Positions 46,050 to 53,541 of a stretch of DNA of 64,000 nucleotides are shown here, one piece after another. The notes under the pieces were generated by a model that saw only the letters and a program-made list of their open reading frames with translations, was not told the DNA's origin and did not search any database. This DNA is from Changchengzhania lutea. Its GTDB lineage: Bacteria > Bacteroidota > Bacteroidia > Flavobacteriales > Flavobacteriaceae. The translations under genes were made by a program, and so were the position numbers. The stretch covers positions 62,001 through 126,000 of the forward strand of contig NZ_CP039456.1 in the NCBI RefSeq assembly GCF_006974145.1, given 5' to 3'. Position 1 is the stretch's first letter, and each line of letters starts with the position of its first letter.

Positions 46050-47168
46050 ATGAAATTTATAGTATCAAGTACCTATTTATTAAAGCAACTTCAAGTTTTA
46101 GGCGGTGTTATTAACAGTTCAAACACTTTACCTATTTTAGATAATTTCTTATTTGAATTAGACCATACAAAACTAACCGTTTCAGCGAGTGATTTAGAAA
46201 CCACAATGGCTTCTACTTTAGATGTTGAAAGCGATAGTGAAGGTAGCGTGGCTATTCCAGCACGATTGTTACTAGATACTTTAAAAACATTTCCAGAACA
46301 ACCGCTAACCTTTGTGGTTGAAGATAATAATACGGTAGAAATTAGCTCCAACCATGGTAAATATGCTTTGGCTTATGCTAATGGTGAAGAGTTTCCAAAG
46401 GCTGTCGCTTTAGAAGATCCTAGCACGACCATTGTTACAGGCGATGTTTTAGCTACAGCAATAAGTAAAACTATTTTTGCAGCTGGAAATGACGATTTAA
46501 GACCCGTAATGAGCGGCGTCTTTTTTCAATTTTCAACCGAAGGCTTAACTTTTGTTGCTACAGATGCCCACAAACTGGTGAAGTACACACGTGAAGACGT
46601 TAAAGCAAATCAAGTGGCTGAATTCATTATGCCTAAAAAACCCTTAACTTTATTAAAGGGTATTTTAGTGGCTAGTGAGGATGATGTGACTATTGAATAT
46701 AATGAATCTAACGCTAAATTTACTTTTGAAAATTCTGAATTAATTTGTCGTTTAATTGACGGTAAATACCCTAATTATGAAGCGGTCATACCAAAAGAAA
46801 ACCCGAATAAATTGGTTATAGATAGAACGCAGTTTCTAAATTCTGTGCGCCGTGTTAGTATTTTCTCTAATAAGACCACGCACCAAATCCGTTTAAAAAT
46901 CGCTGGTGCAGAACTTAATATTTCTGCAGAAGATATAGATTATAGTAATAAAGCCGAGGAGCGTTTAACCTGTGATTATCAAGGGGACGATATGCAAATA
47001 GGCTTCAATTCAAGATTTTTAACCGAGATGTTAAATAATCTAAGCTCAGAAAATGTACAATTGGAAATGAGCATGCCAAATAGAGCAGGTATTTTAACAC
47101 CCGTTGATGGCCTAGATGAAGGTGAGCATATTACGATGTTGGTTATGCCTGTTATGTTGAATAATTAA
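46050..47168 (+). CDS. dnaN: DNA polymerase III beta sliding clamp
   Basis: Ring-shaped processivity clamp of the replicase. 372 residues, with three clamp domains of similar size. FIVSSTYLLKQLQVLGGVINSSNTLPILDN and the C-terminal EHITMLVMPVMLN, with the peptide-binding pocket near MPVML, are diagnostic. No dnaA or recF is next to it; in this phylum dnaN is often away from dnaA. Confidence 0.97.
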   Translation: MKFIVSSTYLLKQLQVLGGVINSSNTLPILDNFLFELDHTKLTVSASDLETTMASTLDVESDSEGSVAIPARLLLDTLKTFPEQPLTFVVEDNNTVEISSNHGKYALAYANGEEFPKAVALEDPSTTIVTGDVLATAISKTIFAAGNDDLRPVMSGVFFQFSTEGLTFVATDAHKLVKYTREDVKANQVAEFIMPKKPLTLLKGILVASEDDVTIEYNESNAKFTFENSELICRLIDGKYPNYEAVIPKENPNKLVIDRTQFLNSVRRVSIFSNKTTHQIRLKIAGAELNISAEDIDYSNKAEERLTCDYQGDDMQIGFNSRFLTEMLNNLSSENVQLEMSMPNRAGILTPVDGLDEGEHITMLVMPVMLNN

Positions 47169-47203
47169 TAGGCATTCCTGTAGATTCTGGAGTCTCATAA
47201 TAC

Positions 47204-47240
47204 AAAAGCAGTAATCTTAATTGGGTTGCTGCTTTTTTTT
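47204..47240 (+). terminator. Terminator of dnaN
   Basis: Stem AAAAGCAG (47204-47211) / CTGCTTTT (47229-47236), a 17-base loop with partial pairing, then a U-run. It isolates dnaN from the accessory genes that follow. Confidence 0.7.
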
Positions 47241-47344
47241 TACTCTTGGCTTTGTCAGAAAAAAATGATAACTTAGTTTAACAATCGATAAGTTTCATTG
47301 AAACTGAAACTTACCTTTGCCTTGTGCTTCATTAAAAAAACGAA

Positions 47345-47851
47345 ATGAGAAATCAAATCTGGGCTGAATTATGTAATTTAAGATTCAAAGGCTATTGTCT
47401 GAATTTTTTAATGGGTAAATTTCAAAAATGGGATAGGAATATTAATATATTTTTAGCAGTAGCATCATCAGGAAGTATTGCAGCTTGGGCAATTTGGGAC
47501 AGTAGTCCTCTACTTTGGGGAGGAATAATTGCTTTATCTCAAGTAATAACGGTGATAAAACCCTATTTCCCTTATTATAAGTATGTTAAAGAATTGAACT
47601 CAAAATATCTAAAAATTGATGTTTTAAATATTGAATTTGAGCGATTGTGGTACAAAATGCAAAATGGGTTAATTACAACTGAACAATCAGCTGACACATA
47701 TTTTGAATATAAAAAAGAAATTGCAGAAATATTAAACTTCAATGATGACACTTTATTTGAAATAGGACAGAATATTAAAAATAAATCAAATTTAAGGATG
47801 AAGATTTATCTTAAAAATAATTACGGAATTGATATAAATATCAACAATTAA
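47345..47851 (+). CDS. SLATT-like two-TM protein (168 aa)
   Basis: No firm family match. 168 residues with a short N-terminal helix (RFKGYCLNFLMGKFQKWDRN), two close TM segments (about 33-50 and 57-72) joined by WDSSPLLWGG, and a helical cytoplasmic tail (LNIEFERLWYKMQNG and further). This is the layout of SLATT-domain proteins, 2-TM effectors known from CBASS-type and nucleotide-signalling anti-phage systems, but no nucleotide-sensing neighbour is seen. It is followed after ten bases by a 56-aa gene, with a terminator before and repeats behind. A membrane effector in a small defence or toxin module is my inference. Confidence 0.55.
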   Translation: MRNQIWAELCNLRFKGYCLNFLMGKFQKWDRNINIFLAVASSGSIAAWAIWDSSPLLWGGIIALSQVITVIKPYFPYYKYVKELNSKYLKIDVLNIEFERLWYKMQNGLITTEQSADTYFEYKKEIAEILNFNDDTLFEIGQNIKNKSNLRMKIYLKNNYGIDININN

Positions 47852-47861
47852 ATATAACGAT

Positions 47862-48032
47862 ATGCCAGACAAAAAAGACAAAGGCTCTTTAAATGAAGAC
47901 CAAGGAAGAAGAATTACTGAAAGACCAAATTCTGAACCTATAATTAAAAGTGACGTTCCTGATTTCGGATTTACACCTCCTCCGCCTGAACCTAATACAG
48001 ACAGGACTGTGGAAGAAGGGAAAAAAGAATAA
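47862..48032 (+). CDS. Small proline-rich acidic partner protein (56 aa)
   Basis: A frame of 57 codons encodes MPDKKDKGSLNEDQGRRITE followed by RPNSEPIIKSDVPDFGFTPP and a tail PPEPNTDRTVEEGKKE. It is charged, proline-rich and probably disordered, with no signal or TM. Starting ten bases after the 2-TM gene, it is likely co-translated. It could be an antitoxin-like partner or adaptor; no evidence decides. Confidence 0.5.
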   Translation: MPDKKDKGSLNEDQGRRITERPNSEPIIKSDVPDFGFTPPPPEPNTDRTVEEGKKE

Positions 48033-48350
48033 CGAAAGCACAACACCGCTAAAAATAATTGCGGTTTAGTGCTAAAACAAAGGTAGTTGCGGGTTTGCTG
48101 CATCTAATTTTCCTGCGGAAAATCCTCGCACGCAAACCCGCAACTATTGTACATAAACGCTCCAAAAATAAAACAACTTTCGATTTAAAATTTAAACTAG
48201 CAAACTCCTGCGTTAAGGATTGCAGTGAAACATTTATGTTCATGAATTCATTAATATAAAATAGAAATTCATGAATAAAAGCTCGCAGTGAGGTACGAGC
48301 GAGAACTTGTAGCGAAAAGCCTGGCCCCCTTTTTGGGGTAACGCCCAAAT
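48033..48350. repeat. Repeat element with nested inverted repeats
   Basis: AGTTGCGGGTTTGC (48085-48098) and GCAAACCCGCAACT (48132-48145) form a perfect 14-bp inverted repeat with a 33-bp loop. Further on, TTCATGAATT (48238 region) and AAATTCATGAA (48266 region) form a second hairpin, and the right part (GCCTGGCCCC to GGGGTAACGCCC) a third GC-rich block. Overlapping open frames on both strands here (for example 48049-48348 minus) look like repeat translation, not genes. Probably a dispersed element in the genome. Confidence 0.45.
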
Positions 48351-48353
48351 TTT

Positions 48354-48388
48354 AAACAAAAAAAACGCCCACTAAAAGTGAGCATTTT
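48354..48388 (-). terminator. Terminator of the DUF4870 gene
   Basis: On the minus strand GCTCACT-TTT-AGTGGGC forms a 7-bp stem with one G-U pair, followed by a long U-run. Confidence 0.65.
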
Positions 48389-48409
48389 ATTTATCTCATA
48401 ACTAATAAA

Positions 48410-48748
48410 CTAATTAATAAAATTAAGAGATAAAGGATATTTTGGTGTTTCACCACGACTCGCTTTTACTGCATTTATTATGGGGAATATTACAGAAATT
48501 AAGCCTAAAGCTATAAATCCTAAAAGTCCCAAGCCGAATAATAATATGAGTGGGATACATAATAAACAGTATACGATTAAACTTAACTGAAAGTTTATGA
48601 TGTTTTTACCATGTGCATCCATTTGATACACCTTTTCTTTTTGAGTTAGCCACAATATTAATGGTAAAATCAAACTTCCAAAACCAGTAACTAATGTAAT
48701 TAACTGACTTAAATGGGCGATGACTATAAGTTGATTATCTTGTCTCAT
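48410..48748 (-). CDS. DUF4870 / Tic20-like membrane protein
   Basis: 112 residues from the ATG at 48748 (MRQDNQLIVIAHLSQL); the frame start at 48784 adds twelve residues that do not fit. Three or four TM segments: about 9-29, 49-74 and 76-95. The family block is LSQLITLVTGFGSLILPLILWLTQKEK...VDAHGKNIINFQLSLIVY. Function of the family is unknown; it may influence membrane integrity or protein insertion. Confidence 0.8.
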   Translation of the reverse strand: MRQDNQLIVIAHLSQLITLVTGFGSLILPLILWLTQKEKVYQMDAHGKNIINFQLSLIVYCLLCIPLILLFGLGLLGFIALGLISVIFPIINAVKASRGETPKYPLSLNFIN

Positions 48749-48877
48749 GATGATGATTTTTTGATTGATACTTATATGACGCATAGTTCATCAAAATGTT
48801 ACAAAAATCATGAAAAATTAATCTATTAATAACCTAAGTTTAACACATAAACTTTTAATTATCAATTAGTTATTGAA

Positions 48878-48957
48878 ATCCTGCAAGGTCTTATTTTGAC
48901 CTTGTAGGTATTAGAATAACAAAATATACCTACAAGGTTTTCAAAACCTTGCAGGAT
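48878..48957. repeat. Complex palindromic repeat (80 bp)
   Basis: The unit ATCCTGCAAGGT ... ACCTTGTAGGTAT ... ATACCTACAAGGT ... ACCTTGCAGGAT is an extended palindrome: the outer arms 48878-48889 and 48946-48957 pair, as do the inner arms. It can form one long hairpin or two smaller ones. Similar ACCTTG/CAAGGT palindromes are widespread between flavobacterial genes. It sits in the gap between the stress protein and DUF4870 genes. Confidence 0.6.
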
Positions 48958-49031
48958 ATGAAAGAGAATTATTTGTTGTTGAAATTCAAGTTGTTGAGTT
49001 TTTGAATATGAATCGAACTCAGGTCAATAGA

Positions 49032-49880
49032 CTAATTATCAGTATCTGACTTTAATATTAAAAGCGGAATATCTATTTTATAAGCAAAAGTTTCAACCGC
49101 ATGCCTTTTAAATAAGCGTTCTAAAAAAGTATGTTTTTCACCTACCATGGCAAGCATGTCTACATCATTATTTATGATGAATTCCTGTACCGTTTCAAAT
49201 AAATTAGTATTGGTGCTATTTAGAAAATCTTCAGAAGTTGCGTGACATAATTCTTTTATGGAATCTATATTTTGGGTTTGGTGGGGTGTTCTATTTTGCT
49301 CATAGTTAACATGCACGACCTTGATGTTTGAACTAAGAATCCGATGAATCTCAGACAAGGGTTTTAAAGTTTTTAAATCGTACGACGTGGAAAAACTATT
49401 TATTACAGCGATATTTTTTACTTCTTTAAATTTCGAGTCTTTTGGAATGACCAAAACTGGGGCTTTACAACGTTGAATGACTCTAACCGTATTGCTACCA
49501 AACACCACTTTTTCTATACCAGCAGCACCTTTGGTCCCCATAATTATTAAATCTATAGGTGTTTTTTCTGTTATTTGATTGATTGAATCAATAAAATTAT
49601 CATAATCTACACTTGCGAAAAAGGTGTGTTTTTTATTTTTATATTTTCCTTCCGCTCGCGATATAATATTTGCAATCGATTGTTTGGCTGCCTTAATAAT
49701 GGTGTTATAAATAGTAGTTGATGCTGAAACTATCAGCATATCATCAGTAATAAAGGATGATGCCTTTTGTACATTATGAATGTAGAACTCACAAGGGCTG
49801 TCTCTAAATAATTCCAAGGCATAATCAATGGCATTAAATGAATTATTTGAGAAATCCGTAGGTAACAAAATACGTGTCAT
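49032..49880 (-). CDS. Universal stress protein, two-domain (UspA family)
   Basis: 282 residues, two tandem Usp folds. The first carries the ATP-binding pattern G-2x-G-9x-G-S (GTKGAAGIEKVVFGSN) and the C-terminal APVLVIP strand. The second (IAVINSFS... to IPLLILKSD) has a less conserved loop and may not bind nucleotide. It likely helps the cell under energy or oxygen stress. A Crp/Fnr-like TGA-N6-TCA site lies 55 bases upstream of its ATG. Confidence 0.88.
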   Translation of the reverse strand: MTRILLPTDFSNNSFNAIDYALELFRDSPCEFYIHNVQKASSFITDDMLIVSASTTIYNTIIKAAKQSIANIISRAEGKYKNKKHTFFASVDYDNFIDSINQITEKTPIDLIIMGTKGAAGIEKVVFGSNTVRVIQRCKAPVLVIPKDSKFKEVKNIAVINSFSTSYDLKTLKPLSEIHRILSSNIKVVHVNYEQNRTPHQTQNIDSIKELCHATSEDFLNSTNTNLFETVQEFIINNDVDMLAMVGEKHTFLERLFKRHAVETFAYKIDIPLLILKSDTDN

Positions 49881-49934
49881 CAGTTAAGAAATTGAAATCT
49901 TAGTAAAAGTATATCTCCATAAATTTATAAACTA

Positions 49935-49946
49935 TGACAATTATCA
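49935..49946. promoter_or_regulatory. TGA-N6-TCA Crp/Fnr-type site upstream of the stress protein
   Basis: TGACAATTATCA, within CTATGACAATTATCATT. It lies in the 305-bp gap between the stress protein and the first M28 gene and resembles the site before the SLC13 gene. The rest of the gap holds only a weak GGCAT/ATGCC hairpin (49969-49984). Confidence 0.35.
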
Positions 49947-50185
49947 TTAAATCAGCTAATTGTGTTTTGGCATAAAAAAATGCCGACATTAAATGATATA
50001 ACATGTTGTTTTTAATATAATTGATGACGTTGATTTTGAAGATATTGAAATAAATTAACATGTCTTTTCCTAGATATTAATATCTTCGTCTTTGTTTAAA
50101 ATAATGTCTTTAAAATCAAAGGTTTAAAAATTATAATGTTTTGTTAACTTGCAGGCTTAAAGATGATTAAAAGTCGGACTCTAAT

Positions 50186-51238
50186 ATGAAATCGTTTTGC
50201 ATACTTTTAGCCACATTTATGGTAGGTACCTGTGCCTCTCCAAGATATACTGCTAGAATTGAGAATATTAAAAATAACATCATCCTTTCAGATAGCGCAC
50301 TAGTTATTAAGTATGCCAATACCATTACTTCCGAAGAACTAAAAAAACAGCTTTATATTTTTTCTTCAGATGAATTTGAAGGCCGTAAAACTGGAGAGAT
50401 TGGTCAAAAGCGTGCCACTAAGTTTCTTAAAGATTATTATATTAAGGAAAATATTTCTTCACCATTAGGGGGTTCCAGTTATTATCAAACCGTGCCTGAA
50501 AGTTTTTTAAATGAAAGTAATACAGCATCTCAAAATGTCCTAGCGTATATAGAAGGGGCTCAAAAGCCTGATGAGGTAATTATTATATCGGCACATTTAG
50601 ATCATTTAGGAGTTTCAGATGGTGGTGAAATTTTTAATGGGGCCGATGATGACGGCTCTGGCACAGTAGCCCTTATGGAAATGGCACAAGCCTTTCATAT
50701 TGCAAAACTGGAAGGTCATGGGCCCAAACGCAGCATTTTATTCCTTCATGTAACAGCTGAAGAAATCGGCAAAAAAGGCTCTGAATACTATACACGATAT
50801 CCCGTTTTTCCCCTAGAAAATACCGTTTGCAATCTCAATATAGATATGATAGGAAGAGTAGATGACGAACATAAAAACGACACGAACTATATCTATTTAA
50901 TAGGAACGGATAGAATTAGCAGAGAACTGCATTACGTTTCTGAAAAAGTTAATAATACATATACTCATATTAATTTGGATTATAGATATAATATAGAGGA
51001 TGAAAGCAATCATTATTATTCAAGATCCGACCAATATAACTTCGCGATACATGATATTCCAGTAATATTCTATTTCAACGGCGAGCATAAAGACTATCAT
51101 GAAATCTCTGACACACCTGATAAAATAGCCTACGACTTACTTGAAAAACGCACCAAACTCATTTTTGCAACAGCATGGCAACTAGCCAATCAAACGTATC
51201 GCTTAAAAACAGATGAAAACAACGAACTGTTAAAATAG
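50186..51238 (+). CDS. M28-family zinc peptidase, lipoprotein (first of two paralogues)
   Basis: 350 residues, lipobox region FMVGTCAS. A di-zinc aminopeptidase domain has the ligands in SAHLDHLG and GADDDGSGT, the catalytic acid in VTAEEIGKKGSEYY, and NIDMIGRVDDEH and FNGEHKDYHEISDTPDKI. These act on peptides exported to the periplasm or surface. The second M28 gene 61 bp downstream shares the same plan and about half of its residues, so this is a tandem duplication. Substrates not known. Confidence 0.9.
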   Translation: MKSFCILLATFMVGTCASPRYTARIENIKNNIILSDSALVIKYANTITSEELKKQLYIFSSDEFEGRKTGEIGQKRATKFLKDYYIKENISSPLGGSSYYQTVPESFLNESNTASQNVLAYIEGAQKPDEVIIISAHLDHLGVSDGGEIFNGADDDGSGTVALMEMAQAFHIAKLEGHGPKRSILFLHVTAEEIGKKGSEYYTRYPVFPLENTVCNLNIDMIGRVDDEHKNDTNYIYLIGTDRISRELHYVSEKVNNTYTHINLDYRYNIEDESNHYYSRSDQYNFAIHDIPVIFYFNGEHKDYHEISDTPDKIAYDLLEKRTKLIFATAWQLANQTYRLKTDENNELLK

Positions 51239-51299
51239 ACTCAAAATTTATTGGTCTATAGCAACAATTTTGTAATATCGTCTTGTAATATCCAGTTAA

Positions 51300-52304
51300 A
51301 TGAAAAAAACAGCACTTCTACTCCTTTCTTTTATAATGATGTCTTGTAGTACGTCACAAAATAAAAGTACAACTTCAAGTCAAGGCACCCCAAAAGTTTT
51401 CGCTAATAGCATCACCGCCACAGAACTTAAGGAAAACTTATATATGTATGCTTCCGACGAATTTGAAGGCAGGAAAACAGGGGAACCTGGACAAAAGAAA
51501 GCTGTCGAGTTTATAAAGAAATATTATATCGATAATGGCATCCCTTCTCCAATTTCTGAAGGTGATTATTTCCAAGAGATTCCAGCATCGTTTTTTAATG
51601 GAGGGATTAAGGACTCTGAGAATGTGTTAGCTTTTATAAAAGGCTCTGAAAAGCCAGATGAAATTATCGTGATTTCTGCTCATTTAGACCATATAGGTAT
51701 CTCTGGGAACGACATCAATAATGGTGCAGACGATGATGGTTCTGGAACGGTAGCCATTTTGGAGATTGCCGAAGCATTTAAACAAGCCGCTGATAATGGA
51801 CAATCGCCAAAGCGTTCTATTTTATTTTTGCATGTTACAGGTGAAGAAATTGGATTATACGGATCGCTTTATTATACAGATGTGGATCCAGTATTTCCGC
51901 TTGAAAATACGGTTGCTAACTTAAATATAGACATGATTGGACGTGTGGATCCCAAACATGAAGACAGCAGAAATTACGTCTATTTAATAGGTTCAGATAA
52001 ACTGAGTCAGGAATTACATGATGTTTCAGAAGCTGTAAACAAAGCGTTTATTAATTTAGAATTTGATTATACGTATAATGACGATAATGACCCGAATCGC
52101 TTTTATTACCGTTCAGACCATTATAACTTTGCAAAAAACAATATCCCTGTCATATTTTATTTTAATGGCACACATGCAGATTATCACAGACCAACTGACA
52201 CGCCTGATAAAATTGAATATGATTTACTGGAAACACGAACACGCTTGATTTTTCATACGGCCTGGGAATTGGCAAATCGTGAGGAGCGAATTAAGTTGGA
52301 TTAA
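51300..52304 (+). CDS. M28-family zinc peptidase, lipoprotein (second paralogue)
   Basis: 334 residues with lipobox SFIMMSCS. All metal and catalytic motifs of the upstream paralogue are kept: SAHLDHIG, GADDDGSGT, VTGEEIGLYGSLYY, NIDMIGRVDPKH and FNGTHADYHRPTDTPDKI. In the catalytic-Glu motif a Gly replaces Ala before EE (VTGEE versus VTAEE). The two genes diverge mainly in their N-terminal linkers. A bidirectional terminator follows. Confidence 0.9.
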   Translation: MKKTALLLLSFIMMSCSTSQNKSTTSSQGTPKVFANSITATELKENLYMYASDEFEGRKTGEPGQKKAVEFIKKYYIDNGIPSPISEGDYFQEIPASFFNGGIKDSENVLAFIKGSEKPDEIIVISAHLDHIGISGNDINNGADDDGSGTVAILEIAEAFKQAADNGQSPKRSILFLHVTGEEIGLYGSLYYTDVDPVFPLENTVANLNIDMIGRVDPKHEDSRNYVYLIGSDKLSQELHDVSEAVNKAFINLEFDYTYNDDNDPNRFYYRSDHYNFAKNNIPVIFYFNGTHADYHRPTDTPDKIEYDLLETRTRLIFHTAWELANREERIKLD

Positions 52305-52323
52305 TTTCGAATCTATAGAAACA

Positions 52324-52357
52324 AAAAAAGCCTTTCAAGAAATTGAAAGGCTTTTGC
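52324..52357. terminator. Bidirectional terminator between M28 and tRNA-His
   Basis: Stem GCCTTTCAA (52330-52338) / TTGAAAGGC (52343-52351), loop GAAA, with an A-run on the left and TTTTGCTTTT on the right, so it can stop transcription from both sides. Confidence 0.85.
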
Positions 52358-52363
52358 TTTTTG

Positions 52364-52437
52364 GGTGGAAGACCGGATTCGAACCGGCGACCCTTGGTAC
52401 CACAAACCAATGCTCTAACCAACTGAGCTACAACCAC
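52364..52437 (-). tRNA. tRNA-His (anticodon GTG)
   Basis: On the minus strand the D-arm GCTCAGTTGGTTAGAGC, anticodon stem TTGGT/ACCAA with loop TTGTGGT (anticodon GTG) and T-loop TTCGAAT are all standard. The base before position 1 is G (52438) and position 73 is C, the G-1:C73 pair that identifies tRNA-His. The acceptor pairs GTGGTTG with CTTCCAC, leaving two U-U mismatches at pairs 5-68 and 6-67. CCA is not encoded. Confidence 0.93.
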
Positions 52438-52553
52438 CATGTAACTTGCATTTTGTAATGCGTGTGCAAATGTAATTGATTTCAATCTTTTCTACAAAGA
52501 CTTTTTTTAATATTTTCTATTGTGAATCAAAATAAAATAGCCAGTTACCTTAA

Positions 52554-53273
52554 CTACTTTAAATCGAACAAGCTATCAACAGCAACATAGCGCTCAACGG
52601 TAAAACCCTCTGCATGCTCCACACCGACCAATCGTCCTAAATCTCGGGATCTATATATTATGCTGTCCGTAAAATTTTTACTTGAAATGGGTGTCTCTGG
52701 TTCTTTGCTGTTTTTATCATAAAACTGTGTTTTATAAGCTAGTACAGAAGCCATTTTTTGATCAATAAATCCAGAAATGTCAACGGCGACATCAGGTTCT
52801 AAATTTTTCCACTGAATATAATGATATACCTGTTTAGGACGCCATGGCACCTGAGTTAAGCCAGCCTCATCTAAAGTTTCTACTTTAATCAATCCGCTTA
52901 AAAAACAGGCATTGCTCACCAAATCACTCCCCTTTCCATGGTCTATATGTCTATCGTCAATGGCATTACAAATCACAATGTCTGGTTGGTATTTTCGAAT
53001 CATTTTTATGACTTCTAATTGATGATTTTTATCATTTATAAAAAACCCATCAGCAAATCCAAGGTTTTCTCGAACGCAAACACCCAAAATATGAGCAGCA
53101 TCATGAGCTTCAACATTTCTGGTTTTGGCTGTGCCCCGAGTTCCTAATTCACCTCTAGTTAAATCGATAATACCCACTTTTTTTCCTTTTGAAACCTCTT
53201 TGGCCAGGGTGCCACCGCAACCCAATTCAACATCATCTGGATGTGCGCCAATGGCAAGAATATCTAATTTCAT
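52554..53273 (-). CDS. bshB1: Bacillithiol biosynthesis deacetylase BshB1
   Basis: Zinc enzyme that removes acetyl from GlcNAc-malate in bacillithiol synthesis, the low-molecular thiol used in place of glutathione. 239 residues of the LmbE-like family. Zinc ligands are in GAHPDDVELGCGG (His11, Asp14) and the DDRHIDHGKG block. The conserved NLGFADGFF and the C-terminal GVEHAEGF motif favour BshB1 over other LmbE proteins. bshA and bshC are not in this window. Confidence 0.9.
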   Translation of the reverse strand: MKLDILAIGAHPDDVELGCGGTLAKEVSKGKKVGIIDLTRGELGTRGTAKTRNVEAHDAAHILGVCVRENLGFADGFFINDKNHQLEVIKMIRKYQPDIVICNAIDDRHIDHGKGSDLVSNACFLSGLIKVETLDEAGLTQVPWRPKQVYHYIQWKNLEPDVAVDISGFIDQKMASVLAYKTQFYDKNSKEPETPISSKNFTDSIIYRSRDLGRLVGVEHAEGFTVERYVAVDSLFDLK

Positions 53274-53467
53274 ATGTTAATTCTCTTATTATGTCACTAT
53301 AAAAATACGCTTTTAAGTATCATTTCTAAACACTTCAAATTGAATTTTACCAGAAATTTTACGAATATATAAAAACACACTACCACTATCACGTTTTCGT
53401 TTTCTGCATTGATAATTTAAAGAGTCCAAAACCTATAAATATTGAAAAGTGACACACTCCTTGAAAG

Positions 53468-53483
53468 TATGACATTAGTCATA
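53468..53483. promoter_or_regulatory. TGA-N6-TCA Crp/Fnr-type site before the SLC13-pckA unit
   Basis: TATGACATTAGTCATA: arms TATGAC and GTCATA around ATTA. It lies 59 bp before the ATG and matches the stress-protein site at most positions, which suggests a shared regulator. Confidence 0.35.
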
Positions 53484-53541
53484 ATACGTCGTCTATATAC
53501 AGTGTAATTTTATACTATATTTACTAACATATATTTAAGAT

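Noticed and set aside
48049-48348. 99-aa protein on the minus strand
   Set aside because: It overlaps inverted repeats, has no clear start context, and frames are open on both strands here, so it looks like translated repeat DNA.
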